Assembly: GCA_030696345.1 (NCBI GenBank)
Contig: JAUYSK010000027.1
Coordinates: 354,882 to 418,881, forward strand
DNA length: 64,000 bases
Direction: 5' to 3'
Source: Azonexus sp.
Lineage (GTDB): Bacteria > Pseudomonadota > Gammaproteobacteria > Burkholderiales > Rhodocyclaceae
Part shown: piece after piece, positions 1-8,566 of the stretch
How positions within the stretch are numbered: the stretch's first letter is position 1
Layout of the letters: the number at the start of each line of letters is the position of its first letter
Translations under genes and position numbers: made by a program
The notes under the pieces: model-generated
What the model saw: the letters and a program-made list of their open reading frames with translations, nothing else
The model's database searches: none
What the model was told of the DNA's origin: nothing

Positions 1-30
1 AGTGTATTCATTATGAATATCTTTGAGGCC

Positions 31-59
31 AAAAAACGGATGGGAGAAGCCTCCCACCC
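31..59 (-). terminator. Rho-independent terminator of the Met-repeat gene
   Basis: On the minus strand a 9-bp stem (GGGTGGGAG / CTCCCATCC, one G-T pair) with a GCTT loop is followed by G and six T. It lies just past the stop of the Met-repeat gene, so that gene's transcript probably ends here. Confidence 0.8.
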
Positions 60-76
60 GCTGGATCAGAGAAGGA

Positions 77-580
77 TTACTTCTTGCCTTCCATGCCGCT
101 CATGCCAGACATGCCCTTCTGACCTTCCATGCCGGACATACCGGACATGCCTTTTTGCTTCTGGCCTTCCATGCCGCTCATACCAGACATGCCCTTCTGG
201 CCTTCCATACCAGACATGCCCTTTTGGCCTTCCATGCCAGACATACCGGACATGCCTTTTTGTTTCTGACCTTCCATGCCGCTCATGCCAGACATGCCCT
301 TCTGGCCTTCCATACCAGACATGCCCTTCTGACCTTCCATACCAGACATACCGGACATGCCTTTTTGCTTCTTGCCTTCCATACCCGACATGCCCTTCTG
401 ACCTTCCATGCCAGACATGCCAGACATGCCCTTCTGACCTTCCATACCAGACATGCCGGACATGCCTTTCTGGCCTTCCATACCGCTCATGCCAGACATA
501 CCCTTCTGGTCGGCGGCAATCGCTACACCGGCAATGGCCATGGAAAGAATGGAAGCAGCAATGACGAACTTGGATTTCAT
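77..580 (-). CDS. mrpX: MrpX-like methionine-rich repeat periplasmic protein
   Basis: Predicted exported 167-residue protein. Residues 1-23 form a typical Sec signal peptide (MKSK start, hydrophobic core, cleavage near VAIAA-D). The rest is low complexity: twelve units of KGMSGMSGMEGQ or the shorter KGMSGMEGQ, some ending in an extra KQ or KK. I count 33 Met in about 142 mature residues and no Cys. Units 5-7 and 8-10 are an exact 35-residue super-repeat. The start is set by AGGAG five bases upstream of ATG; an upstream in-frame extension lacks this. Family knowledge: Azospira MrpX is a sacrificial periplasmic Met-rich peptide that quenches hypochlorite and is re-reduced by the YedY1/YedZ1 methionine sulfoxide reductase under SigF/NrsF control. 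None of those partners is in the window, so the role is inferred from composition and the likely relatedness of the host. Confidence 0.75.
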   Translation of the reverse strand: MKSKFVIAASILSMAIAGVAIAADQKGMSGMSGMEGQKGMSGMSGMEGQKGMSGMSGMEGQKGMSGMEGKKQKGMSGMSGMEGQKGMSGMEGQKGMSGMSGMEGQKQKGMSGMSGMEGQKGMSGMEGQKGMSGMSGMEGQKQKGMSGMSGMEGQKGMSGMSGMEGKK

Positions 581-1121
581 AAAATCTCCTTCGAAGTGAG
601 ATGGCTGTTGATGCCCTGCAAAATGCAAGACTCGAAAACAAACCGCTTATTCGGCGTGTTCTACAAACCTATCGCACAACCCATGCCACCCACAGAGAGA
701 GGCTGCTATCCATTGTTTTTATTGGATAATTTCGATTTTTTTGAAATGGCCGGATTTGGCCACTACTGCCATCCTGTCATGTCGAATTCCCGGAATCCGG
801 CGAGTTTCAAGGAAACATCAGGAAACCGGCATATGCCAAAAAGTCAGCCCTCGGAAACCTTCGTCTTCCTTGCTGGGTATGGCGTTGCGCCAGCGTCGTC
901 ATTTACGTCTGATGGACGACTACCAGAAACCGACCCAATGGCGTACGGAGTGGATGGCCGCTCACGCTCATTCCCTTATCACAGCCGGGAACTCGCCATG
1001 CCGGCACTACTGATGGCGATCAACTAGCGATTTCAGCCCCGCCCTGCCTTGCCTCACAACCGTCAACACATCGCTACAACCAGAAGTCAGGCACGGCCAG
1101 GCAGCAGGGGGTTTTTCGATT
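581..1121. other. 540-bp intergenic region with no convincing gene
   Basis: Lies between the start of the Met-repeat gene and the end of the GGDEF-EAL gene, both on the minus strand. It must hold the promoter of the Met-repeat gene. The stretch around 713-745 is AT-rich. I see no convincing sigma-70 promoter, which would fit an alternative sigma factor but does not show it. Short plus-strand frames here have no ribosome site and no recognisable product. Confidence 0.5.
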
Positions 1122-4100
1122 TCACTGCCAGGGCAGTTCTGAACCTTGGCTCCACGCGGGATCAGGCTTCCAGGCCGTTACCCAGGCCGGAAACTGGTCG
1201 GCAGGCATGGGCCGGGCGATGCCATAGCCCTGAGCCAGATCGCACCCCAGGTGGAGCAGCAGGGTTCCATGGGCGACGGTTTCGACGCCCTCGGCAATGA
1301 CTTCGCGTTTGAAGGCTGCTGCAAGGCCGATCACGCCCTTGAGGATCGCCAGGTCATCCGGATCATCAAGCATGTCACGCACGAAGCTCTGATCAATCTT
1401 GAGCAGTGCCACGCGTAGGCGCTTCAGGTAGGTGAGGGAGGAATAGCCGGTACCAAAGTCATCCAGTGCGAACTTCACACCGATCAGGGCACAGACTTCA
1501 ACCACCTTGGATACTTGCGCAATATCCTCCAGCGCACTGGTCTCCAGGACTTCCAGTTCCAGGCTACCCGGCTTCACTTGCGGATGGGCGGCCAGAATGG
1601 TGCGCAGGGAAGCCATGAACCCGGCGTGCTGCAACTGGCGTGCGCCAATGTTCACGCTGACCGGAATATCCAGCCCAGCGGCTTGCCAGAGCGTGATCTG
1701 ACTCAATGCCTGATCAACCACCCACTCGCCGATTTCAATAGCCATCGGGTGGTCTTCAATCACCGGCAGAAACTCGATTGGGGCGAGCAAACCTCTTTCC
1801 GGATGCTGCCAGCGGATCAGCGCCTCCGCGCCAACAACCTGGCCGGTACGCATATTCACCTTGGGCTGGTAATGCAACACGAACTCGCGCTGTTCCAGCG
1901 CCAGACGGATACGTTCCAGACTTTCGTGGTGGCCGCGCAGGCTACTGTCATGTGCCGCATCGAAGACGTGGTAACGGTTCTTGCCGGCAAGTTTGGCCTG
2001 ATACATGGCTTGGTCGGCCTGGCGCAGCAGTTGATCGGGATCGATGTCATGCAACTGGGGAAAGAAAGTAACGCCGAGGCTGGCCGAAACATGCAGATTG
2101 AGGTTGCCGACCAGGACCGGCTCGGCAGCCGCAGCCAGTAGGCGGGTGAGCATGGGCAGACAGGCAGCAATATCCGGCAGGTCGATCAGCACGGCCACAA
2201 ACTCGTCGCCACCGAGTCGGGCCAGCGTATCCCCCTCGCGCAGCGCCTCTTTCATGCGCTTGGACAGGGCAATGAGGACCTGGTCGCCAGCCTCATGGCC
2301 ATGATGGTCATTGATGCTCTTGAAACCATCGAGATCAAGATAGGCGACCGCCAACTGCAGACCGCGTCGCTGGGCTTGCAGCATCGCCTGTTGCAGCCGG
2401 TCAGCCAGTAGCACACGGTTGGGCAGATTGGTCAGCGCATCAAAGTGGGCGATGTGCTCGAGGCGGCTCTGGTGTTCCTTGATCGCCGTGATGTCGGAAA
2501 ACAGGGATATATAGTGGCGCACGGTGCCAGTCGCATCCCGCACCGCACTGATTGCCTGCATCTCGGCGAATATCTTGCCGTCTTTGCGCTGATTCCAGAT
2601 TTCGCCGTACCAGTGACCCTTGGTAATCAGGTCCTGCCACATGGCAGCGTAAAAGGCCTTGTCCTGCCAGCCGGAGCGGAGAATGCGAGGATTCTTCCCT
2701 TGCGCTTCCTCACGGCAATAACCGGTGATCCGCGTAAAGGCTTCGTTAATGTCAATGATGGTGCCGTCGGGCTCCGTGATCATGATGCCCTCGCGGGCAT
2801 GCTCAAAAACGCTGGCGGCAAGAAGGAGTTGCTCTTCAACCCGTTTCCGCTCCGTGATATCGGTGTTGGTGCCGATCATCCGTAAAGGCTGGCCATCGGC
2901 ACTACGGCTAACAACCAGCCCACGCCCCTGCGTCCATTGCCAGCTACCGTCTTTATGCTGCATGCGAAACACGACCGTTACAGCCCCGGCTTTTCCCTCC
3001 AGATACGGTTGCATCGCCGCCATCAGTCCGGGCAAATCATCAGGGTGGATACGTTTAAGCCACTCGTCCGCCGTATTCCCGATCTCGTCCTCGGAATACC
3101 CCAGCATTTCCTTGTAGTGAGGGGAGTAAAACGCCTCACCGGTCTGCATATTCCAATCCCAAAGGCCATCGCCAACGCCTTCGATGGCAAATTTCCAGCG
3201 CTCCTCGCTTTCGCGTAGTGCCTCTTCCCGCTTCAGTGATTTTTCCATGAGCAGATTGAAGCCACCAATCAGCTCGCCGATTTCGTCCTGTCGCACGACC
3301 GGCAAGGCTCTGCCCGACTGATCCGTATTGGCCAGATCGACCAGGGCGCGACTGCTCGCCAGCGCTGGCGCAAGTTGCCGCTGCAACAGCCGATGAATCA
3401 GCCACCAGATCAACCCACCAGCCAGCAAGGTAAAAACGATGGTGCCGAGCAGCAGCCGTCTCAGCATGCTTTCTACCGGGGCAAAAGCTTCCGCCGTCGG
3501 CAGGGTGGCCACAAGAAACCAGCCCGCGACCGGAATACCACTGGCGGCAGACAGCTCGGATACTCCGCGCGAACTGACCGCGACGCCGAAACCTTCATAG
3601 CCCTGCATGTACCGGTCGTGCATGGCGTTGAGACCGGGTGCCGGACTGGGCTGCATGATACGGCTCTTGTCGGTCGCCGTGACGATGAGCTTATCTTGCG
3701 GATCCATCAGCAAGTAGCCACCGGACTTTCCGTACCTGTTCTGAGAAATTTTGTCGAGAAAGCTGGGTTTCCCCAACTCGATCACGCCGACCAGAACCCC
3801 GACCACCTTGCCCTGCGTGTCGTGAATGGGCACTGCAATAGCGAATACCGGCCTCTGCAGCTTTTTACCGATCACGGGTTTACTGATTGTTGCCTTGCCC
3901 TCTTTGATGGTTGAGGCGATGAAATCGACACTCAGATAATTGGTGCCGATACGCTGGGCTGAGCGCGGCACATCGGCAACGGCTATGCCATCAATGCCGG
4001 CTGCCCAAACGCCACCATTAAATATGTGTTGCAGCAGCGGACGCTGTTCGAGCAAATTTTGCAACGTTGCCGCATCTCTCATATTGAGAGGCGAAAGCTG

Positions 4101-4331
4101 TAGCGCAATCGCTTCCAGAGCCAGCTTGCGCTCGCTCAAGTCATCATTAATCTCGCTGGCAATCACTGAAACCGTAGAGAACTGCTGCTCCCCCAGCAAA
4201 CGCTGCATGTCCTCGCGCAGGAGGTGGCTTGCATAAAACGAGAGCGACCAGATACCGACCACGAAAATAGCCAGCGTAAAAAGCGTGACCCGGGTTTTAA
4301 GCGAGAGCCTTTGGAAGGTCGGAGCGTTCAT
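1122..4331 (-). CDS. Cache-HAMP-PAS-PAS-GGDEF-EAL signalling protein
   Basis: Membrane-bound bifunctional cyclic-di-GMP enzyme of 1069 residues. A transmembrane helix (about 13-35) leads into a periplasmic Cache-type sensor (about 40-290), a second helix (about 290-312), HAMP (to about 370), two PAS domains (about 376-500 and 500-620), GGDEF (about 625-790) and EAL (about 805-1050). The cyclase motif is a perfect GGDEF near residue 705, preceded by an RxxD (REGD) inhibitory I-site. The phosphodiesterase half keeps EALIRW, the DDFGTGYSS loop, KIDQSFV and the AEGVET glutamate. Both halves therefore look catalytically competent, and which dominates cannot be read from sequence. The periplasmic ligand is unknown. 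It stands alone, facing away from queF. Confidence 0.93.
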   Translation of the reverse strand: MNAPTFQRLSLKTRVTLFTLAIFVVGIWSLSFYASHLLREDMQRLLGEQQFSTVSVIASEINDDLSERKLALEAIALQLSPLNMRDAATLQNLLEQRPLLQHIFNGGVWAAGIDGIAVADVPRSAQRIGTNYLSVDFIASTIKEGKATISKPVIGKKLQRPVFAIAVPIHDTQGKVVGVLVGVIELGKPSFLDKISQNRYGKSGGYLLMDPQDKLIVTATDKSRIMQPSPAPGLNAMHDRYMQGYEGFGVAVSSRGVSELSAASGIPVAGWFLVATLPTAEAFAPVESMLRRLLLGTIVFTLLAGGLIWWLIHRLLQRQLAPALASSRALVDLANTDQSGRALPVVRQDEIGELIGGFNLLMEKSLKREEALRESEERWKFAIEGVGDGLWDWNMQTGEAFYSPHYKEMLGYSEDEIGNTADEWLKRIHPDDLPGLMAAMQPYLEGKAGAVTVVFRMQHKDGSWQWTQGRGLVVSRSADGQPLRMIGTNTDITERKRVEEQLLLAASVFEHAREGIMITEPDGTIIDINEAFTRITGYCREEAQGKNPRILRSGWQDKAFYAAMWQDLITKGHWYGEIWNQRKDGKIFAEMQAISAVRDATGTVRHYISLFSDITAIKEHQSRLEHIAHFDALTNLPNRVLLADRLQQAMLQAQRRGLQLAVAYLDLDGFKSINDHHGHEAGDQVLIALSKRMKEALREGDTLARLGGDEFVAVLIDLPDIAACLPMLTRLLAAAAEPVLVGNLNLHVSASLGVTFFPQLHDIDPDQLLRQADQAMYQAKLAGKNRYHVFDAAHDSSLRGHHESLERIRLALEQREFVLHYQPKVNMRTGQVVGAEALIRWQHPERGLLAPIEFLPVIEDHPMAIEIGEWVVDQALSQITLWQAAGLDIPVSVNIGARQLQHAGFMASLRTILAAHPQVKPGSLELEVLETSALEDIAQVSKVVEVCALIGVKFALDDFGTGYSSLTYLKRLRVALLKIDQSFVRDMLDDPDDLAILKGVIGLAAAFKREVIAEGVETVAHGTLLLHLGCDLAQGYGIARPMPADQFPAWVTAWKPDPAWSQGSELPWQ

Positions 4332-4512
4332 ACCGAGCTCTTTACCTGAAACGGTGCTCAGCCAGCGAGCATGCGTTCAATCATCACCAAGGGTGCGACT
4401 GGCTTGCTGATTTTTCTTGGCATTTTCTGCCCCCCGTTTTAACTTGAAGCGCCTATCGAATTTACATTCTACGCCCTGCTGCCGTCCGGGAGCCCGGTCT
4501 GCTCCATTCCGG

Positions 4513-4524
4513 TAGAATCGCCCC
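4513..4524 (+). promoter_or_regulatory. Candidate leaderless promoter of queF
   Basis: TAGAAT (4513-4518) is followed by six bases and then the ATG, so transcription would begin at or next to the start codon. No Shine-Dalgarno sequence lies between. The 13 bases AATCGCCCCATGA are identical to those at the ureD start. No clear -35 box is visible. Confidence 0.45.
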
Positions 4525-5364
4525 ATGAGCCCCGCCACCGACCCCAGCATCCTTTCCCCCCTTGGCAAGCCGACCGAGTACCGGGCCGATTACGCGCCGG
4601 AACTGCTTTACCCGATCCCTCGGCAGTTGAAGCGTGACGAGCTGAGCATTTCGGCAACATCACTGCCATTCGTTGGTGTGGACATCTGGAACGCCTACGA
4701 GGTTTCATGGCTGAATCCAAAGGGAAAGCCCGTCGTTGCGCTGGCCACTTTTCGCGTGCCAGCCGACAGCCCCAATCTCGTCGAATCCAAATCCTTCAAG
4801 CTTTACCTGAATTCGTTTAACCAAACTTCCTTTGCCGACACTATTGCCGTCGAAGCCACGCTGGAACGTGATCTATCGGCTGCCGCCGGTGCGCCAGTGA
4901 GCGCGAAAATCGAGGTTTTGAGCCGTCGACCGCAGCAATCACTCGGCTACCCGGATGGCTTCCTGCTCGATGACATCGATATTGCCTGCGACGCCTACCA
5001 GCCAGCGCCAGAGCTACTTGTCACGGCTAACGGCGATAAAGTAGAAGAAACTCTTTACTCCCACCTGCTCAAATCCAATTGCCTGGTCACCGGCCAGCCG
5101 GACTGGGCGATGGTCGTCATCCGCTACCGTGGCAAGCCCATCGACTACGCCGGCCTGCTGCGCTACATCGTTTCTTTCCGCAACCACAACGAATTCCACG
5201 AGCAGTGCGTCGAGCGCATTTTCTGCGACATCACGTGCCAATGTGCGCCGGAAGCGCTATCGGTTTACGCCCGCTACACCCGGCGCGGCGGGCTGGACAT
5301 CAATCCGTTCCGCAGCAGCGGCGAGTTTCCGCCGCCCGACAATGTGCGCGAAGTTCGCCAGTAG
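4525..5364 (+). CDS. queF: NADPH-dependent 7-cyano-7-deazaguanine reductase
   Basis: Reduces preQ0 to preQ1 with NADPH in the cytosolic route to queuosine in tRNA. At 279 residues it matches the long, two-domain QueF of proteobacteria. The catalytic cysteine sits in [14 protein letters not shown], and the conserved stretch ending [10 protein letters not shown] carries the Glu and His substrate-binding residues of the family. The ATG directly follows a TAGAAT box with no ribosome site. The YkgJ-like gene follows after 17 bases and is probably co-transcribed. A second queuosine gene, queG, lies near 44 kb. Confidence 0.96.
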   Translation: MSPATDPSILSPLGKPTEYRADYAPELLYPIPRQLKRDELSISATSLPFVGVDIWNAYEVSWLNPKGKPVVALATFRVPADSPNLVESKSFKLYLNSFNQTSFADTIAVEATLERDLSAAAGAPVSAKIEVLSRRPQQSLGYPDGFLLDDIDIACDAYQPAPELLVTANGDKVEETLYSHLLKSNCLVTGQPDWAMVVIRYRGKPIDYAGLLRYIVSFRNHNEFHEQCVERIFCDITCQCAPEALSVYARYTRRGGLDINPFRSSGEFPPPDNVREVRQ

Positions 5365-5381
5365 TTAGTCGACCGGCCAAC

Positions 5382-5885
5382 ATGCCCGCGCTTTCCAGCC
5401 TCCATCTTGATATTGAAAACCGCGTACAGAGCATCCGGGAGAATCGCCCTGACTGGCTATGCAGCAAAGGCTGCGACCACTGCTGCCACCACCTGGCCGA
5501 AATTCCCACGCTTTCAGCCGCCGAATGGCATCTGCTGGCGCAAGGGCTGGCCACATTGAGCCCGCAGCAACTCCAGTCGATCAGCCAGAGGATGGCCGCG
5601 TTGGCCGAGCAGGCAACGCGGCCCTTTGTCTGCCCGCTGCTTGACCAGGCGAGTGGCGCCTGCCCGGTCTATGCCCAACGCCCGGTCGCCTGCCGCACTT
5701 ACGGCTTTTATGTGCAGCGCGACCTCGGACTCTACTGTCACGATATCGAATCGCTCGTTGCCAAAGGCGAACTGGCCGAAGTGGTTTGGGGTAACCACGA
5801 CAGCATTGACCAGCGCCTGCGCGGACTTGGTGAAAGCCGCCCGCTGACTGAGTGGTTCACGACTTGGGAACAGGTTTCCCGCTGA
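5382..5885 (+). CDS. YkgJ-family cysteine-cluster protein
   Basis: Small 167-residue protein with the YkgJ (UPF0153) zinc- or iron-binding cysteine pattern: CSKGCDHCC near residue 27, then single cysteines in FVCPLL, GACPVY, VACRTYGF and YCHDIE. The longer open frame beginning inside queF was rejected because homology begins at the ATG used here, 17 bases past queF. The exact biochemical role of the family is not settled. The neighbourhood suggests co-transcription with queF. Confidence 0.85.
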   Translation: MPALSSLHLDIENRVQSIRENRPDWLCSKGCDHCCHHLAEIPTLSAAEWHLLAQGLATLSPQQLQSISQRMAALAEQATRPFVCPLLDQASGACPVYAQRPVACRTYGFYVQRDLGLYCHDIESLVAKGELAEVVWGNHDSIDQRLRGLGESRPLTEWFTTWEQVSR

Positions 5886-5928
5886 TCACTGCGCACTCTT
5901 GCGTATTCCCATCGCGGCGCCTTCTCAC

Positions 5929-5940
5929 CATAATCGCCCC
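5929..5940 (+). promoter_or_regulatory. Candidate leaderless promoter of the urease operon
   Basis: CATAAT (5929-5934) followed by CGCCCC and the ureD ATG, the same arrangement and the same 13-base core as at queF. No ribosome site is seen. No NtrC or sigma-54 type element was recognised in the 55 bases after the YkgJ-like gene. Confidence 0.4.
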
Positions 5941-6783
5941 ATGAATTCGCGCCTTCCGCTGTCTCTTCCGACCTAGCAAGCAGAACTGCACTTGGGTTTT
6001 GCCCGCGTCGGCGAACGGTCAGTGCTGCGCGAAGACCGCCATCGCGGCCCATTGCGTGTGCAGAAAGCGCTCTACCCGGAAGGCGAGGCAGTTTGCCAGG
6101 CCATCGTGCTGTATCCGCCCTCCGGAATTGCCGGCTGGGATCAGCTGGTGATTGGCGTCGAGGTCGAAGCCGCTGCGCATGCCCAACTGACGACGCCCGG
6201 CGCTGGCAAGTGGTACCGCTCAGGCGGCGCAGAGGCTTCGCAGATAATGAATTTCAACGTGGGCGAGAACGCGACGCTGGAATGGTTACCGCAGGAAAGC
6301 ATCATTTTCGACGGCGCCCGGGCGCGCATGGAAACCCGCGTGAAATTGGCCGCTGACAGCCGCTATATCGGCTGGGACATTCTCTGCCTCGGCCGTGCCG
6401 CTGCCGGCGAGCGTTTTGAACATGGCCGTTTTGACCTGTTTTTCCGGGTTGACCGCAGCAATCAGCCGATCTGGATCGAACGCGGCGGTTTTTCCGGCAA
6501 CGACCCGATGTTGAGCAGTCCAGCCGGATGGGCTGACGCTACCGTGTGCAGCACCTTGCTCGCTGCCTTCCCACACAACGCAGAACTGCTCGCCGCCTGC
6601 CGCGAAATCGCACCGGCCGATGGCGCCAATCACGGATTGACCGCCCTGCCCGGCTTGCTCGTCGCCCGCTACCTTGGCGACAGCAGCGAAGCAGCACGCC
6701 TTTGGTTTGCTCGCCTCTGGGAAATTATTCGCCCCGTGTGCTGCGGTCGACCGGCCATTTTGCCAAGAATCTGGAATACCTGA
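5941..6783 (+). pseudogene. ureD: ureD urease accessory protein, nonsense codon at position 12
   Basis: UreD is the urease scaffold chaperone that works with UreF and UreG to load nickel. The natural reading frame starts at the ATG at 5941 and reads MNSRLPLSLPT, then TAG at 5974-5976, then QAELHLGFARVGERSVL and a full-length UreD ending PRIWNT. Relatives carry Trp at this place, so TGG to TAG is the simplest explanation. After the stop the frame is open for 263 codons with good similarity throughout. A TTG at 5992 could allow weak reinitiation, so a slightly shortened UreD cannot be excluded. The gene is followed nine bases later by ureA. Confidence 0.85.
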
Positions 6784-6792
6784 GGAGTCTCC

Positions 6793-7095
6793 ATGGAACT
6801 GACACCCCGCGAAAAGGACAAGCTGCTAATCTTCACCGCCGGCCTGCTTGCCGAACGGCGCCATGCCAAGGGCCTGAAACTGAATTACCCGGAAGCCGTG
6901 GCGCTGATCACCTGCGCGATCATGGAAGGTGCGCGCGAAGGCAGGACCGTCGCCGACCTGATGCACGCCGGCACGCAGGTGCTGAGCCGGGCCGACGTGA
7001 TGGACGGCATCGCCGAGCTGATTCCGGAAATCCAGGTCGAAGCCACCTTCCCGGATGGCACCAAACTGGTCACCGTGCATAACCCCATCGTTTGA
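6793..7095 (+). CDS. ureA: Urease gamma subunit
   Basis: Small structural subunit of the urease UreABC heterotrimer that hydrolyses urea to ammonia and carbamate in the cytosol. All 100 residues align with the family from [17 protein letters not shown] to the end TVHNPIV, the expected length. GAGGAG upstream of the ATG is a good ribosome site. The gene looks intact although its partner ureC is destroyed, so it probably has no catalytic role today. Confidence 0.96.
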   Translation: MELTPREKDKLLIFTAGLLAERRHAKGLKLNYPEAVALITCAIMEGAREGRTVADLMHAGTQVLSRADVMDGIAELIPEIQVEATFPDGTKLVTVHNPIV

Positions 7096-7104
7096 GGCGC
7101 TGAC

Positions 7105-7413
7105 ATGATCCCCGGAGAACTCCTCGCCGAACCCGGCGAACTCGAACTCAACGCCGGCCGCCCGACGATCACGCTGGTCGTCGCCAACACCGGCGACCGC
7201 CCGATCCAGGTCGGCTCGCACTACCATTTTTACGAAACCAACGCCGGACTGAGCTTCGACCGTGACGCCGCGCGCGGCTTCCGCCTCGACATCGCCGCCG
7301 GCACCGCCGTGCGCTTCGAGCCGGGGCAAACGCGCACCGTGCAGCTGGTCGCGCTGGCTGGCGACCGCAAGGTTTACGGCTTCCGTGGCCTGATTCAAGG
7401 GGAGCTGGCATGA
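7105..7413 (+). CDS. ureB: Urease beta subunit
   Basis: The 102-residue beta subunit of urease, with the typical start MIPGELL, the [12 protein letters not shown] motif and the YGFRGLIQG end. Length is normal. It begins nine bases after ureA. Its stop is followed by about 100 bases before ureC, more than the few bases usual between these genes. Confidence 0.96.
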   Translation: MIPGELLAEPGELELNAGRPTITLVVANTGDRPIQVGSHYHFYETNAGLSFDRDAARGFRLDIAAGTAVRFEPGQTRTVQLVALAGDRKVYGFRGLIQGELA

Positions 7414-7516
7414 GCTACCGAGCAGGGGCCCCTTGGGGGATGCGAGCGCGGCGAATGCCAGCCGCAGCCGACAGATCGGTGCGTGAGTCCATGAATACGG
7501 TTACGGAGGCTGCTTG
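7410..7516 (+). other. About 100-bp insert between ureB and ureC with a 35-codon frame
   Basis: An ATG overlapping the ureB stop opens a 35-codon frame (starts [11 protein letters not shown]) that ends on the TGATG of ureC. It contains the palindrome CCCCTTGGGGGA, also present at the end of xseB near 48775. Composition and position suggest a remnant of a short interspersed repeat rather than a gene, but the frame could keep ureC translationally coupled. Function unknown. Confidence 0.35.
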
Positions 7517-8025
7517 ATGAGTACGAAAATCACCCGTCAGGCCTATGCCGAAATGTTCGGCCCCACGACCGGCGACCGTCTCCGTCTCGCCGACACCGAC
7601 CTCATCATCGAAGTCGAAAGTAACCACACCATCTACGGCGAGGAAGTGAAGTTCGGCGGCGGCACCGGGCCGGCGACCGGCACTTTCGCCACGACCTGCA
7701 CGCCCGGGCCGTGGCACATCCACCGCATGCTCGAAGCCGCCGACGCCTTCCCGATGAATCTCGGTTTCCTCGGCAAGGGCAACGCCAGCCTGCCGGCAGC
7801 CCTGCGCGAGCAGGTCGCAGCCGGCGACATGGGTCTCAAGCTGCATGAAGACTGGGGGACGACGCCGGCACGCGCAAGCTGCAGAAATCCGACATGGTGC
7901 ACAACGGCGCGACGCCGGAAATCACCGTCGATCCGGAAACCTACGTGGTCAAGGCCGACGGCGTGCATCTCGTCTGCGAGCCGGCGACGGAACTGCCGCT
8001 CGCCCAACGATATTTCCTGTTCTGA
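7517..8025 (+). pseudogene. ureC: ureC urease alpha subunit, two internal deletions and frameshift
   Basis: UreC is the nickel-containing catalytic subunit, about 567 residues in relatives. Only three pieces remain. Codons from ATG 7517 give the N-terminus through [11 protein letters not shown]. The frame then jumps directly to [17 protein letters not shown], normally near residue 170. It runs through [13 protein letters not shown] (7841-7870), where the next junction shifts the frame into the true C-terminus [11 protein letters not shown] to QRYFLF (7861-8025). Lost are the HxH nickel ligands, the two later ligand histidines and the ligand aspartate; the Lys of GLKLHEDWG remains. The junctions sit on GGCGGCGGC and ACGCCGGC, fitting short-repeat deletions. 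The enzyme cannot be active. An assembly collapse is the alternative. Confidence 0.92.
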
Positions 8026-8026
8026 C

Positions 8027-8566
8027 ATGTTGATCCTCAACCAACGCACCCAATTACCAGCCAACGATTCGGTCGCCCTCGCCTACGACGAACGCAAGCG
8101 AAGCCGCCTCAAGGTAACACTGGCTTCCGGCGCCGAAGCCGGCATCTTCCTTGAACGTGGCAACCACCTGCATGGCGGCGACAAGCTGGCGGCAGAAGAC
8201 GGCTCCGCTTTCGTCGAAATCCTCGCTGCTCCGGAAAAGCTGATCGAGGCTATCGCTGACAGCCCACTGCTCTTCGCCCGCGCCGCCTACCATCTCGGCA
8301 ACCGCCACGTGCCGGTGCAGATCCTGCCCACCGAAAGCGGTGGCAAGCTGCGCTTCCAGACCGACCATGTGCTGGCCGAAATGTTGTACGGCTTGGGCTG
8401 CTCGGTGACGGAAGCTGAAGCACCGTTCCAGCCAAAGTCTGGCGCCTATGGCTCGCACGGTGCTCACCACCATCGTGTCGATGATGACTCGACGCCCGAT
8501 CTGCATAATCCCGGCCACGGTCCACATCGGTCCTTGCCGAAAATCCACCAGTTCAAGCCGCGTTGA
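8027..8566 (+). CDS. ureE: Urease accessory nickel chaperone UreE
   Basis: UreE delivers nickel to the urease maturation complex. This 179-residue protein starts [11 protein letters not shown] one base after the ureC stop and has the [16 protein letters not shown] segment, the [15 protein letters not shown] core with its metal-binding His, and a His-rich tail ([13 protein letters not shown]). A longer open frame that fuses this gene to frameshifted ureC is an artefact. It overlaps ureF by four bases, so translation is coupled. Confidence 0.93.
   Translation: MLILNQRTQLPANDSVALAYDERKRSRLKVTLASGAEAGIFLERGNHLHGGDKLAAEDGSAFVEILAAPEKLIEAIADSPLLFARAAYHLGNRHVPVQILPTESGGKLRFQTDHVLAEMLYGLGCSVTEAEAPFQPKSGAYGSHGAHHHRVDDDSTPDLHNPGHGPHRSLPKIHQFKPR

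Noticed and set aside
77..580. CRISPR-like array, because of regular repeats
   Set aside because: The repeats are in-frame codons of one protein with no unique spacers.
23..1027. Long plus-strand frames opposite the Met-repeat gene, rich in HARHA and CPSDLPC repeats
   Set aside because: They are the complement of a repeated coding sequence, lack ribosome sites and resemble no protein. The minus frame has signal peptide, AGGAG and terminator.
5079..5381. Upstream extension of the YkgJ-like gene into queF
   Set aside because: The added 101 residues are an out-of-frame reading of queF; homology starts at the ATG at 5382.
7514..8566. A 350-codon frame spanning ureC and ureE
   Set aside because: It results from the ureC frameshift. 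The middle ([17 protein letters not shown]) is a wrong-frame translation of the UreC C-terminus; ureE starts independently at 8027.
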